A DNA stretch of 64,000 nt from Paenibacillus sp. FSL H7-0331 (GCF_001956045.1 NZ_MRTH01000012.1:193745-257744), one strand, 5' to 3'; counted from the stretch's first letter, positions 46,701 through 55,339 are shown. The notes: generated by a model from the letters alone, not told the origin. Program-made: numbers and translations.

Positions 46701-46956
46701 GCTGTATGAAGCTGTGGCGGAAGCAGGAAGAGCCCGACTTCGTCCTATACTGCTCACTATGGCAACAGCCATTGGCGGCCTGCTGCCGATGACGATTATG
46801 GGCGGCAACCTGTGGAGACCGATGGGAATAACCATTATCTCAGGCTTGATTTATTCGACGATACTGACTTTGATTGTCGTACCTTCCTTATTCGTTATTC
46901 TGGAAACGTGGCGCGAGAAGCGAGCTATCCGTAAAGGGATCGCTATTCACGAATAG
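43780..46956 (+). CDS. RND-family efflux transporter
   Basis: A 1058-residue HAE1/AcrB-like RND pump, similar in type to B. subtilis SwrC/YerP. Twelve helices are expected: TM1 (LLFFVVAVLMGIVNVF), a large periplasmic-type loop, then a TM2-6 block with the proton-relay region VLGILVDDAIVVNDNIQRR, and the same again in the second half. The region at residues ~485-530 is a charged cytoplasmic linker. It would export amphiphilic toxins or lipopeptides by proton motive force. No membrane-fusion protein gene is adjacent. Confidence 0.9.
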   Translation: MITKLLKYRKVTLLFFVVAVLMGIVNVFTLKQRENPEIEITTAIVKTIYPGASPEKVEQFVTRPLEQKIKEMSDISILSSTSMANVSIINVEVKPETDIKRAWDTLRQKVQSADSELPAEANKPEVNDDLGKIAEQILHFVVQQPEQLEPLRPVMEQWKKQLSTLSGVSNVDIIGLPEQEVAVIIDTDKLDTFKLPWGIVAQALTNRHDRVPLGMVDQTTKSFYVNMPGEWKSAEDVANTDILGLPNGNTLKLRDVADVKLRPKKQEVSIVHNGKPALDLVINAEKGADIPSLQKRIDVMVSDLKSKLPEHVELVSLFTQKESLDHLFTDLGQELLTGIIVVIIVCSMGLTFGTSWVVALAIPISITVGFIPIEFLGIDLNQITVVAIVIVLGILVDDAIVVNDNIQRRLQLGDTPEQASLLGSRDVAVSILTATIATAAAFLPLLFLKGNIGSFIRPLPVVISLTLAASMAMSLTVIPIFRQWVGERALRKQQNKQMATRSAKLVKADPESIEADTRSAQDELKLVEEHSPGLLGKPIQRLSTFYSRQIYVFLKRPLLTGVVALLVGTSSFGLLPFLGVQYFPPAEKDEMLIDFKLPTDRIFMETEFTMNKAADWIQHQPGVKFVTAYSGRTAPKFYYSESEHTGTNVGQLFVKIDPKVIHTKEVISSWRQELRQLVPEDIEITPRELEQGPPVGAPIAIRISGDDLDQLRQLSNNIQELLKQIPGTTSVSDDVGGDMNTFEMKADPAKLNLFGVSDKDLTRTLRMATEGLEIVSMQQGEKLIDVTLYAKARSADPIDTMSKLFVPTQKGGTIAVRELGDIRSSSMIKSIHHRNQTRTIIVRSYTQDRLPDAVIKDVKTQLNSQTLPAGYTVEYGGENEERNDAFIAIGKLSIIVLLLIYILMVMQFYSLSIPLLILSTVYLAAGGAVIGLYITNSPIGFMALMGLVSLAGIVVRNGIILIEFIEQARKRGLPLYEAVAEAGRARLRPILLTMATAIGGLLPMTIMGGNLWRPMGITIISGLIYSTILTLIVVPSLFVILETWREKRAIRKGIAIHE

Positions 46957-47076
46957 TTCTTAATTAGGGCCGTAAAACGTGATAAACGGACGATAAAGCC
47001 GCATTTCATTTGCTAAGGCTTTGCGTAATCAGGTATACTTAATTTATATAAATTATGTATATATGGAGGTACTCTG

Positions 47077-47493
47077 ATGGTTCAAGTGTTCGTTTTTTTA
47101 CATGTACTTGCGGCTATAATGATGGGGATTTATCTGCTGCTGCCTTTCCTGTCCATGCGAATTCAAGCGCTGACAGGCCAGGCACAATTCGGATTTTTGA
47201 GCGTATTGTTCGCTGTGAACCGGACAGGTCAGATGGCACTAGTGATTGCGTTATTATCCGGAGGCTATCTGGTCAGTAAGGTCGGAAATTCCGTTGCATG
47301 GATGATTGTGTCTGTCGTGTTGTTCCTTGCATTGGGTGCGTTAACGGGTGTACTAGGTGGAGCTATGCGTAAAGCATTGTCAGACCCTTCCGGATCCAAA
47401 GTCAAGGATCACCTGGGCAAGATCAAATCGATGAGCGTGATCTGTGGAATCTTGTTTTTCCTGATCGTCGGCGTTATGAAGTTTCCTTTTTAA
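47077..47493 (+). CDS. small integral membrane protein
   Basis: A 138-residue protein with four hydrophobic helices (VFVFLHVLAAIMMGIYLLL, MALVIALLSGGYLV, WMIVSVVLFLALGALTGVLG and VICGILFFLIVGVMKF). The first carries a histidine, as in DUF2269/CopD-like haem or metal membrane proteins, but I do not recognise the family firmly. TGGAGGT lies 9-10 nt before the ATG. It is followed by a strong terminator and appears monocistronic. Confidence 0.65.
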   Translation: MVQVFVFLHVLAAIMMGIYLLLPFLSMRIQALTGQAQFGFLSVLFAVNRTGQMALVIALLSGGYLVSKVGNSVAWMIVSVVLFLALGALTGVLGGAMRKALSDPSGSKVKDHLGKIKSMSVICGILFFLIVGVMKFPF

Positions 47494-47524
47494 AAAAGAT
47501 GGGTTGTTTACCATACAGCTAGCT

Positions 47525-47560
47525 AAGCCCAAAGGTCTGACGCCTTTGGGCTTTTCTGTC
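47525..47560 (+). terminator. terminator after the membrane protein gene
   Basis: Perfect 11-bp stem AAGCCCAAAGG/CCTTTGGGCTT with a 7-nt loop and TTCTGTCT. Confidence 0.85.
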
Positions 47561-47634
47561 TATTGCGGTGTGAGCAGCTTAATCTTGGTGAGTGATGTGG
47601 AATGTGGGAAATGATTACAGATAGGAGGATTATC

Positions 47635-48441
47635 ATGGAGTGGATTATTTTCGGTGCGCTGCTCGGTATTATTATCATCAAATGGACTAACAGAAGAGAA
47701 AGGAAAAGAAAGCTGGCAGAGGAGAAGGAGAGGAAAGCCGAGCCAAGTACACAGGAGCCGTATCGATGGACACCTTCTGATGTGGAGGCAGCAAAAACAG
47801 AAGATAACCAACAGAACGGGATTCAGCTTAATAAGTCAGAAGAGGCTGACCTGAGTAGACCTATAAATGAAGAAGCGAGCGATAAGCTTCACACGCTGGA
47901 TGAAGCGGGTCTGGAGCTAGAGCGGTTAAGCGGGCAAAAGCTTCTACCGTATGCGACCATAGATTTTGGACGTGACCAATATCCCCACAGTATATCGGTA
48001 ATTGCACCTGATAAAGCCGTTGCTCTTCAATGGGTCGATGATATACAGCGTCGTCTCACACCGGGGCTGTTATGCTATGCGGGGACTTCACAATGGTTAG
48101 GTGATGATCCGAGGACTGGTACCGAGGTAGTTATCGGGCTTGGGGACACTCAGCTGGATATCGTACGTCTAGCCCAAACCGATGCATGCAACTATGATCT
48201 GGATAATGCAGATTTAATAGCCAAGTTGCAGGAATTGGACAGCCGCTACGGTATTTCGATTAAAACGGCTTCCACGGATACCGTCGGATTTGTGATTACG
48301 GCGCTTCCCGAGGACATGTCACGGCTATGCAGCGATTTATACGCCTTTTGCCCTGATCTGATCGACCAGGGTTTGGGTTCAATGGAAGCCTTGGAGGCGT
48401 TTTTGTTTGACAACGATTATGTGGAGCTTTGGTGGGACTAA
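47635..48441 (+). CDS. membrane-anchored DUF4253 protein
   Basis: A 268-residue protein. An N-terminal helix (WIIFGALLGIIIIKW) is followed by a charged linker (~residues 18-90, rich in Glu/Lys) and a C-terminal DUF4253 domain that ends YAFCPDLIDQG and VELWWD, the hallmark of that family. The function is unknown; DUF4253 proteins often occur near polymorphic toxin immunity genes, but no toxin is seen here. AGGAGG lies 6 nt before the ATG at 47635; the frame opens earlier at 47602 without a site. Confidence 0.75.
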   Translation: MEWIIFGALLGIIIIKWTNRRERKRKLAEEKERKAEPSTQEPYRWTPSDVEAAKTEDNQQNGIQLNKSEEADLSRPINEEASDKLHTLDEAGLELERLSGQKLLPYATIDFGRDQYPHSISVIAPDKAVALQWVDDIQRRLTPGLLCYAGTSQWLGDDPRTGTEVVIGLGDTQLDIVRLAQTDACNYDLDNADLIAKLQELDSRYGISIKTASTDTVGFVITALPEDMSRLCSDLYAFCPDLIDQGLGSMEALEAFLFDNDYVELWWD

Positions 48442-48458
48442 GAATGATACCGACAGGT

Positions 48459-49058
48459 TTAGTCCTCCGATAATTCGTCCAATGTTTTTTCCAGACTTGG
48501 TGCGAGATTTTGCAGGAAATAGTCCAGCTCAGGCATATTGAGCTCCTGAATCGATTGTTCGATTTGCTTCTTGGCACTGCCGAATTCCTTGTTGCCAGCG
48601 GATAGCTCGGTAACACATTTCAAGTAGGCGTCGAGCAGATCGGCGCCTTTGACATATTTTTTCAATTCCGATTGGCTGCTGCTTTTCGTATCAATTAAGG
48701 GCTCATATACGTGACGCAGCGTGTCTGGAATCATATCCAGCAATCGCTCGGCTGCGAGCTGTTCGATTTCGCGGAAATTCGATAATATTTTCGGATTGTG
48801 ATGCTTAACGGGGGTCGGAATATCGCCGGTAAATACCTCTGTCGCATCATGAAAAAGCGCCATGCTGACGATTTGGTCAGTGGGAAGCTGACGACCGAAT
48901 ATTTCATTGCCAATCGTGCAAAGCACGTGAGTGAGCAGTGCGACATGAAAGGAATGCTCGGCTACATTTTCCTTCACGACATTGCGCATCAGACTCCAGC
49001 GTTCGATATAACGCAAACGGTACATATAAGCAAAAAAATGACTTTCCATTGATCTCAT
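48459..49058 (-). CDS. HD-domain 5'-deoxynucleotidase (YfbR-like)
   Basis: A 199-residue HD-superfamily hydrolase. Metal ligands are visible in AEHSFHVALLTH (first H), ALFHDATEVFTGDIP (HD pair and catalytic Glu) and a later Asp in KGADLLDAYLK. The N-terminal MESHFFAYMYRLRYIERW matches YfbR-type 5'-nucleotidases, which dephosphorylate deoxynucleoside monophosphates. AGGAG precedes the ATG at 49058; the ATG four codons later is an alternative. It converges on the DUF4253 gene with a 17-bp gap. Confidence 0.85.
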   Translation of the reverse strand: MRSMESHFFAYMYRLRYIERWSLMRNVVKENVAEHSFHVALLTHVLCTIGNEIFGRQLPTDQIVSMALFHDATEVFTGDIPTPVKHHNPKILSNFREIEQLAAERLLDMIPDTLRHVYEPLIDTKSSSQSELKKYVKGADLLDAYLKCVTELSAGNKEFGSAKKQIEQSIQELNMPELDYFLQNLAPSLEKTLDELSED

Positions 49059-49251
49059 CCTATTCTCCTGAAGGCTATATATAGTACGATATTATACACG
49101 AATTGTGAACCGATAACAGTATTTGAAGCTGCCAGATTATGATATTATAGAATAGTATGTCAGGGAACCAAACCTTGTAGGCCTTTATAAAGTTATTTAA
49201 AAAGTCGGCTTTTTGAGTAGGCACTTATAGCAGAGAGGAGATTTTTTATTC

Positions 49252-50787
49252 ATGCAGCATTTTGAACAAAGTATGTATAAACTGATTTTGGAAACCTCAA
49301 CGAATCTTCCGGCGGACGTACGTGAGGCCATTCAGGCGGCAAGAGAGCAGGAGGACGAGGGAACTCGCTCGGCGCTGTCACTATCGACAATTGCTGACAA
49401 TATTCACATGGCGGAAACGAACGTATCGCCAATCTGCCAGGATACAGGCATGCCGACCTTTATCGTGCACTGTCCGGTGGGCGCCAATCAAATCGTAATG
49501 AAAAAACAAATATTGGCAGCAGTCGCACAAGCGACAAAGGACAGCAAGCTGCGTCCCAATTCCGTTGATTCCTTGACGGGTGCGAACAGTGGAGATAATC
49601 TGGGTCCGGGTACGCCTGTGATTCATTTTGAGCAATGGGAGAAGGAAGATGTCGAGGTCAAGCTGATCCTGAAGGGTGGCGGCTGCGAAAATAAAAATAT
49701 TCAATACAGCTTGCCTATGGAGCTCGAAGGCTTGGGTAAAGCGGGACGTGACCTGGACGGTATCCGTAAATGTGTGATGCATTCGGTTTATCAAGCCCAG
49801 GGACAAGGCTGTAGCGCGGGCTTCATCGGTGTGGGAATCGGTGGAGACCGGACAACAGGCTATGAATTGGCTAAGCATCAATTGTTTCGCCATGCCGACG
49901 ATGTAAACCCAAATGAAGAGCTTCGCAAGCTTGAAGAATATGTAATGGAGCATGCTAACCAGCTCGGCATTGGTACGATGGGCTTTGGCGGTCAAGTTTC
50001 GCTGCTTGGCTGTAAGGTCGGCGTCATGAACCGTTTGCCTGCGAGCTTTTTCGTATCGGTTGCCTACAATTGCTGGGCATTCCGTCGTCAAGGGGTTCTC
50101 TTGGATGCAAGCTCAGGTGAGATTAAGGAATGGGTATACCGCACTGGGGATACACAGCCCATGACTCCATCTGAGCAGCCAAAGGCAGCTGTGGCATCGG
50201 AGCGTCGCGAGGTTGTCCTGCAAACGCCTATCAGTGAAGAGCAGATACGCAGTCTGCGTGTAGGCGATGTAGTCATTATTAACGGTATTATGCATACCGG
50301 ACGCGATGCGCTGCACCATCACTTGATGAATCATGATGCACCTGTTGATTTGAATGGGGCTGCTATATACCATTGTGGACCCGTTATGTCCAAAGATGAA
50401 AGTGGCGAATGGCATGTGAGAGCGGCAGGTCCGACCACAAGTATTCGTGAGGAGCCTTACCAAGGCCATATCATTAAAAAGTTCGGAATTCGTGCTGTTA
50501 TCGGTAAAGGTGGTATGGGTGCCAAAACGCTTGCAGCTTTGCAGGAGCACGGGGCTGTGTATCTGAATGCGATTGGTGGAGCCGCACAATATTACGCAGA
50601 ATGCTTCAAAAAGGTCGAAGGTGTCGACCATATGGAATTCGGTATTCCGGAGGCGATGTGGCATTTGCAAACGGAAGGCTTCGCGGCTATTGTTACGATG
50701 GATTCACACGGTAACAGCTTACACGCAGAAGTGGAAAAGGATTCGTTTGCCAAGCTCTCGCAATTTAAAGAGCCTGTGTTTGTATAA
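49252..50787 (+). CDS. class I fumarate hydratase (Fe-S dependent)
   Basis: A 511-residue single-chain class I fumarase that hydrates fumarate to malate with an oxygen-sensitive 4Fe-4S cluster. The alpha part includes NVSPICQDTGMPTF and GGGCENKN; the QGCSAGFIGVGIGGDRTTGY block supplies further ligands. The beta part has GDVVIINGIMHTGRDALHH and GKGGMGAKTLAAL. GAGAGGAG lies 11 nt upstream. A TCA gene placed apart from citZ-icd-mdh; it makes the substrate for the mdh product. Confidence 0.9.
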   Translation: MQHFEQSMYKLILETSTNLPADVREAIQAAREQEDEGTRSALSLSTIADNIHMAETNVSPICQDTGMPTFIVHCPVGANQIVMKKQILAAVAQATKDSKLRPNSVDSLTGANSGDNLGPGTPVIHFEQWEKEDVEVKLILKGGGCENKNIQYSLPMELEGLGKAGRDLDGIRKCVMHSVYQAQGQGCSAGFIGVGIGGDRTTGYELAKHQLFRHADDVNPNEELRKLEEYVMEHANQLGIGTMGFGGQVSLLGCKVGVMNRLPASFFVSVAYNCWAFRRQGVLLDASSGEIKEWVYRTGDTQPMTPSEQPKAAVASERREVVLQTPISEEQIRSLRVGDVVIINGIMHTGRDALHHHLMNHDAPVDLNGAAIYHCGPVMSKDESGEWHVRAAGPTTSIREEPYQGHIIKKFGIRAVIGKGGMGAKTLAALQEHGAVYLNAIGGAAQYYAECFKKVEGVDHMEFGIPEAMWHLQTEGFAAIVTMDSHGNSLHAEVEKDSFAKLSQFKEPVFV

Positions 50788-50815
50788 GCTTAGTTAAGCT
50801 TGCTAGAAATCAGAT

Positions 50816-50856
50816 GGGTCCGCGCAGCCTTTGGGTCGTGTGGGCCTTCTTTTTTA
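50816..50856 (+). terminator. terminator of the fumarase gene
   Basis: GGTCCGCGC/GTGTGGGCC stem with several G-T pairs, then TTCTTTTTT. It also lies at the end of the convergent TetR gene. Confidence 0.75.
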
Positions 50857-50864
50857 ATCCGCAA

Positions 50865-51476
50865 TTAATTGACATTTTTATTTATTTTAAAAGTATGGTT
50901 ATTAGGACTATTATTAATAATTTCTAAGAGCTGTTCAGCCATATAGGCAGTGCTGTATTTAAATTCCTCGTTTACCCACTCTATAATCATACCGAAAATC
51001 GCATGTGCTTGATAACTGGAATACAAATTCGTATTAATTTTGTGGTTAGTCTGATAATTTTCAAAGTCTTCCAACGGTAATTTTTTTAATTCATTACAAA
51101 TTCTATTTTGAAAACCGGGCAATCCATTCGACTTAAGAATTAGCGTATAAATGTTAGAATAATTGGCTACATGTTCAAAAATCTTGATCACTGAAGTGGT
51201 GAGATCATTAACGATAAAAGTATCGGAACTTTTATAAGGTTCCCGATAGGACACGATTAAATCAGCTATCACATCATCCATGATCTCTTCCAGTAATTCT
51301 TCTTTATACTGATAATGCTTATAAAATGTTCCTCGATTAAGGTCTGCCAGGTCGACAATGTCCGTTATTGAGATTTCCTTTAAGTCTTTATTTTGCATTA
51401 AGGAGATTAAAGCATCCTTTAAAGCTTTTTTGGATTTTTTAATTCTTCTGTCTGTATGAGAAATAGTAGTAGACAT
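50865..51476 (-). CDS. TetR-family regulator, divergent from an SDR gene
   Basis: About 203 residues: an N-terminal HTH (KALKDALISLMQNKDLKEIS, DLNRGTFYKHYQYKEELLEE) and an AT-rich coding region that stands out from its neighbours in base composition. AAAGGATG lies ~7 nt before the ATG at 51476; one at 51485 is in frame. It is divergent from the SDR gene across a 28-bp palindrome, the classic arrangement for local repression by the TetR protein. The inducer is unknown. Confidence 0.85.
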   Translation of the reverse strand: MSTTISHTDRRIKKSKKALKDALISLMQNKDLKEISITDIVDLADLNRGTFYKHYQYKEELLEEIMDDVIADLIVSYREPYKSSDTFIVNDLTTSVIKIFEHVANYSNIYTLILKSNGLPGFQNRICNELKKLPLEDFENYQTNHKINTNLYSSYQAHAIFGMIIEWVNEEFKYSTAYMAEQLLEIINNSPNNHTFKINKNVN

Positions 51477-51524
51477 TGTAATCATCCTTTGTTTGTTATG
51501 ATTCCATTGTTGAACATTTGTGAG

Positions 51525-51552
51525 CCTTAATGTTGATTAATCAACATTAAGG
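51525..51552. promoter_or_regulatory. 28-bp perfect palindrome, likely TetR operator
   Basis: Half-site CCTTAATGTTGATT followed by its exact reverse complement with no spacer. It lies 49 bp upstream of the TetR start and just before the SDR promoter, so it can control both directions. A shorter TGTTNAACA site occurs at 51509-51517. Confidence 0.8.
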
Positions 51553-51566
51553 TAACTATTTACTGA

Positions 51567-51596
51567 TTGAATACCTCTTCTTAAATTAATTATACT
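51567..51596 (+). promoter_or_regulatory. promoter of the SDR gene
   Basis: TTGAAT at 51567-51572 and TATACT at 51591-51596 with an 18-bp spacer, 15 bp beyond the palindrome. Confidence 0.5.
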
Positions 51597-51664
51597 ATAG
51601 AGGAAGTTAATTAATAAACATCTGTTCAATATGTATAACAATTCAAATAATTGGGGGAATTTCA

Positions 51665-52423
51665 ATGAAATTAAAGGATAAGGTTGCTATAGTAACAGGT
51701 GCGGCATCAGGTATGGGGAAACAAATTGCTGTACTTTATGCGAAAGAAGGGGCAAAGGTTGTTGTATCCGATTTAAATCTTGATGGCGCACACGCTACGG
51801 TAGCAGAAATACAATCAAATGGTGGCGTGGCTTTGGCTATTAAAACAAATGTAGCTTTAGAAGAAGATATTCAGCAATTAATCGACACGACAGTTCGTAC
51901 ATATGGTACGGTCGATATCCTTGTTAATAACGCAGGTATTATGGATAACTTTGAACCTGCAGCCGATATTGAAGATTCAAATTGGGAACGAATTTTTGCC
52001 ATTAACACAACAAGTGTCATGCGTTCGACCCGAAAGGTTATACCAATCTTTATCGAAAAGCAACAAGGTGTTATCATTAATGTTGCTTCTGCCGGCGGGT
52101 TATATGGTGCTCGTGCAGGAGCAGCATACACAGCGTCTAAACATGCAGTAGTTGGTTTTACCAAAAATACAGGCTTTATGTATGCGGAAAAAGGAATTCG
52201 TTGTAATGCAATTGCACCGGGTGGGGTTGAAACCAATATTGGCTCTTCGATGACTAAAATTAATCAATTTGGTGCTTCTCGACAACAATTAGGGATGGCC
52301 ATTAACCCACGTACTGGCAAGCCCGAAGAAATTGCGAAAGTTGCTCTGTTCCTGGCTTCTGATGATTCAAGCTTTGTTAATGGTACTGTCATTACAGCTG
52401 ATGCGGGCTGGAGTGCATATTAA
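51665..52423 (+). CDS. short-chain dehydrogenase/reductase
   Basis: A 252-residue classical SDR. It shows the cofactor motif TGAASGMG (from T11), the NNAG motif, serine in NVASAGG and the catalytic YTASK with Y155 and K159. The basic and acidic residues after the second strand (VVSDLNLD) suggest NAD(H) preference. The substrate is unknown. GGGGGAA precedes the ATG. Like the divergent regulator it is AT-richer than the surrounding genes, so the pair may have arrived together. Confidence 0.9.
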   Translation: MKLKDKVAIVTGAASGMGKQIAVLYAKEGAKVVVSDLNLDGAHATVAEIQSNGGVALAIKTNVALEEDIQQLIDTTVRTYGTVDILVNNAGIMDNFEPAADIEDSNWERIFAINTTSVMRSTRKVIPIFIEKQQGVIINVASAGGLYGARAGAAYTASKHAVVGFTKNTGFMYAEKGIRCNAIAPGGVETNIGSSMTKINQFGASRQQLGMAINPRTGKPEEIAKVALFLASDDSSFVNGTVITADAGWSAY

Positions 52424-52461
52424 CCCATACACAACGAATAAGTAACGATCAAAAACAATGT

Positions 52462-52535
52462 GCACCTCCTAAATTAGACTGAGAACCCGACTAGGGCTTT
52501 TCTGAGCTATTTTCAGGGGTGCTTTTTATTTTGTT
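52462..52535 (+). terminator. possible terminator after the SDR gene
   Basis: GCACC at 52462 can pair with GGTGC around 52519, enclosing smaller stems (CCC/GGG, CTGA/TCAG), followed by TTTTTATTTTG. Large loop, so modest support. Confidence 0.35.
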
Positions 52536-52577
52536 GGAACGTTGAGCAAGCTAACGTACAGGATGGCAAAATTCATC

Positions 52578-52605
52578 TTTACAAATAATTAACTAGTAAT
52601 TCAAG
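52578..52605 (+). promoter_or_regulatory. candidate PhoP boxes upstream of the phoR-like gene
   Basis: TTTACA (52578), TTAACT (52589) and TTCAAG (52600) in an 11-bp register. The 16 bases from 52578 are identical to those from 16834 upstream of ppk, which suggests the same regulator binds both. Confidence 0.6.
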
Positions 52606-52689
52606 TGTGAAAAAGATACGATAAGGTGTAATGCAGTCAGTTGATTACTTATCATAATGCCTATGTCGATGATGGAGGGACAACCCTAT

Positions 52690-54492
52690 ATGCACAAATT
52701 CCGTGCACGATTAACGTTGATTTTTATAGTGTTGATTGGCTCCTCGGTCCTCATTGCCGGACTATTCATGGCACAGGTCCTCAGGGAATCACATATTGAA
52801 GCTTTAAAAACAAATATGCAGCGGGAGCTGCGGATTATTCTTGTAACGATGGACTGGAACAAGGGCGGTACTGAAGCTGAGCAGCTTGCCTACTATGGAG
52901 AACAGGTGAACCGGCTTCGCCAATCCGCAGATGCCCGAGTGACCTATATACGATCAGATGGCAAGGTATTGGGAGATTCGGATCATAATCCCGAAGATAT
53001 GGACAATCACTTGCAGCGCAAGGAAATTATAGAGGCGGAGCAAACCGGCGTGGCGGGCTCCGATATTCGATACAGCACTACGATTCAACGCAATATGCTG
53101 TATGTGGTAGTTCCGGTCAAGAACGGCACCCTGACGAAAGGGTATGTGCGCTTGTCCATGAGCCTTGAGGAGGTTGAGGCTTCAATCCTTCGTGTGTGGT
53201 ATGTGTTATTGTTTGGTCTGCTTGCTGTGTTTATTATAGCCGCTTTAATCAGCTTTCGGGTAGCCTGGGGCATTACAAGACCGATTGAGATGATCACAAA
53301 GGTTGCACGGCAAATTACGAATATGGATTATAAAGCAAGAGTTAATGTGAAGAAGAAGGATGAGATCGGACAGCTCGGTCAGGCTCTTAACCGCATGGCG
53401 GACAGCTTACAGCTGCAAATGGATCGCATCCAGGAGGATGAGAGCCGGCTGAAGAGCGTATTGGACAATATGATCAGCGGTGTGATGATGATTGATCGTG
53501 ACAGCAAGATTGTCTTATTAAATCGTTCAGCTGAAGATATACTCGGCTTCTCCGTGCAGGAGCTGCTGGGCAAAAAATTCGACGAGGCCAAGCAGCAGTT
53601 TGAATTTACGCAGCTGATTCAGGAATGTATTGATCTGCGTGAGCATATCCGTGATGAGATGATTTTTTACTATCCCTCTGAGCGAATTCTGGAGATTAAT
53701 CTCAGTCCGATCTCATTAAATGAAAATGAATGGGCCGGTGTACTGATCGTGCTGCATGATATTACGGCAGTTCGCCGATTGGAACGGATGAGAAGCGAAT
53801 TTGTCGCCAATGTATCTCATGAGCTCAAGACTCCTATTGCTGCCGTCAAAGGGTTTGCAGAAACGCTGCTGGCAGGTGCACTGAACGATAAAGAAACGGC
53901 AAAATCATTTTTGCAGATCATATTTGATGAAAGTGAACGATTGAATCGCCTGATCGGAGATATATTGGAGCTATCCAAAATCGAATCGAAACGCATTCCG
54001 CTGCAATTCTCACCTGTCTCGGTTAATACTTTTGTAAGCAATTGTGTCCATGTGATGACTTCAGAGGCGAAAAAGAAGTCGATTGAGCTCGAAATGCAGG
54101 TAGAGGAAGATCTCTACATTGAAGCGGACGAGGATCGGCTGCGCCAAATTCTGATTAATTTACTTTCCAACGGAATTAATTATACACCTGAAGGTGGTAA
54201 GGTTAAGATCAAGGTCGAGTCGATCTTCCACGGTGCAGAAGGTATGGATAACGAGCGCATACGAATGACGATTACGGATACAGGTATTGGGATTCCCAAA
54301 AAAGATTTGCCGCGCATCTTTGAACGATTTTATCGGGTGGATAAGGCTCGCTCGCGCAGCTCCGGCGGTACAGGTCTTGGATTGTCGATTGTTAAACATC
54401 TGGTTGAGCTGCACAAAGGCTCGATACGTGTTGAAAGCGAAGTCGGGATGGGAACCAAATTTTTCATTGAGTTGCCTGTAATTCAATATTAG
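52690..54492 (+). CDS. phoR: PhoR-like sensor histidine kinase
   Basis: A 600-residue membrane kinase. TM1 (LTLIFIVLIGSSVLIAGLF), an extracytoplasmic sensor region of ~140 residues and TM2 (VLLFGLLAVFIIAALISFRV) are followed by HAMP, a PAS domain, HisKA with the phospho-accepting H377 in HELKTPIAAVKG, and an HATPase domain with NLLSNGINYTPEGG, DTGIGIP and GTGLGLSI. The order and length match PhoR/ResE-type kinases. The upstream Pho boxes favour PhoR. GGAGGGA lies 9 nt before the ATG at 52690; ATGs from 52657 are in frame. It precedes its regulator, the reverse of the usual order. Confidence 0.8.
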   Translation: MHKFRARLTLIFIVLIGSSVLIAGLFMAQVLRESHIEALKTNMQRELRIILVTMDWNKGGTEAEQLAYYGEQVNRLRQSADARVTYIRSDGKVLGDSDHNPEDMDNHLQRKEIIEAEQTGVAGSDIRYSTTIQRNMLYVVVPVKNGTLTKGYVRLSMSLEEVEASILRVWYVLLFGLLAVFIIAALISFRVAWGITRPIEMITKVARQITNMDYKARVNVKKKDEIGQLGQALNRMADSLQLQMDRIQEDESRLKSVLDNMISGVMMIDRDSKIVLLNRSAEDILGFSVQELLGKKFDEAKQQFEFTQLIQECIDLREHIRDEMIFYYPSERILEINLSPISLNENEWAGVLIVLHDITAVRRLERMRSEFVANVSHELKTPIAAVKGFAETLLAGALNDKETAKSFLQIIFDESERLNRLIGDILELSKIESKRIPLQFSPVSVNTFVSNCVHVMTSEAKKKSIELEMQVEEDLYIEADEDRLRQILINLLSNGINYTPEGGKVKIKVESIFHGAEGMDNERIRMTITDTGIGIPKKDLPRIFERFYRVDKARSRSSGGTGLGLSIVKHLVELHKGSIRVESEVGMGTKFFIELPVIQY

Positions 54493-54570
54493 GGCGGGAA
54501 AGCATATTAATGAAGTATGATATTATGCTATGATAAGGTTGATCTATAGAAATGGATACGGGGGATTCCC

Positions 54571-55290
54571 ATGGCACAACAAATTTTGGTTATTGAAGAT
54601 GAGCCTACATTGGCCAGACTGCTTTCCTATAATTTATCGCAAGAGGGATATGAGACCAAGGTCATCGATCATGGCAGCGAAGGGCTGCAGGCTGCACTTC
54701 AGCACGCATACGATTTGATTATTTTGGATATTATGCTTCCTGGGCTGAATGGCTTCGAGATTTTGTCCAAGCTGCGTCAGAAAGGAAACAAGACACCTGT
54801 CATCATACTGACGGCCCGCAACGCAGAGGAAGAGGTCGTACAAGGCTTGAAATATGGTGCGGACGATTATATTACGAAGCCTTTCGGTGTTGCCGAGCTG
54901 CTGGCCAGAGTATCGGCGGTACTCCGTAGAACCTTGTCGGAAGAGCAGCTACAGGATAAACATGCAGCAGGTGAGAAGGTCATCACAGCAGGAGATTTAT
55001 TTATTTACCCGGAGAAATACGAGGTTATGCTGGGTGGAGAATCGATTCCGCTCAGACCGAAGGAGTTCGAGGTACTGCTCTACCTTGTGCAGCGTCCGAG
55101 TGTGGTCGTTACCAGAGACGACCTGATGAATATTGTTTGGGGCTTCGATTATATCGGCGGTCAACGAACGGTGGATGTTCATGTGAGCTCCTTGCGTAAA
55201 AAGCTGGAAATGAACCAGCAAAGCGTACAGATCGAGTCCATTCGTGGTGTAGGCTACAAATTGGTCACAGCTACTGTCAAAAAATCATAG
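54571..55290 (+). CDS. phoP: PhoP-like OmpR-family response regulator
   Basis: A 239-residue regulator. The receiver domain has acidic residues D10 and E11, the phosphorylated D53 in LDIMLPG, and lysine in ITKPFG. The C-terminal winged helix shows LRPKEFEVLLYL and GGQRTVDVHVSSLRKKL. This is the PhoB/PhoP size and layout. It lies 78 bp after the kinase; TATGAT boxes in the gap may give a second promoter. Its expected targets in this window are ppk and its own operon. Confidence 0.8.
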   Translation: MAQQILVIEDEPTLARLLSYNLSQEGYETKVIDHGSEGLQAALQHAYDLIILDIMLPGLNGFEILSKLRQKGNKTPVIILTARNAEEEVVQGLKYGADDYITKPFGVAELLARVSAVLRRTLSEEQLQDKHAAGEKVITAGDLFIYPEKYEVMLGGESIPLRPKEFEVLLYLVQRPSVVVTRDDLMNIVWGFDYIGGQRTVDVHVSSLRKKLEMNQQSVQIESIRGVGYKLVTATVKKS

Positions 55291-55306
55291 GTTATTTTGT
55301 ATGGCG

Positions 55307-55334
55307 AAGCTCCTGATATCAGAGAGCTTTTTTT
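55307..55334 (+). terminator. terminator of the phoR-phoP operon
   Basis: AAGCTC/GAGCTT around the palindrome CTGATATCAG, with a T7 tract. Confidence 0.85.
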
Positions 55335-55339
55335 CTTTA

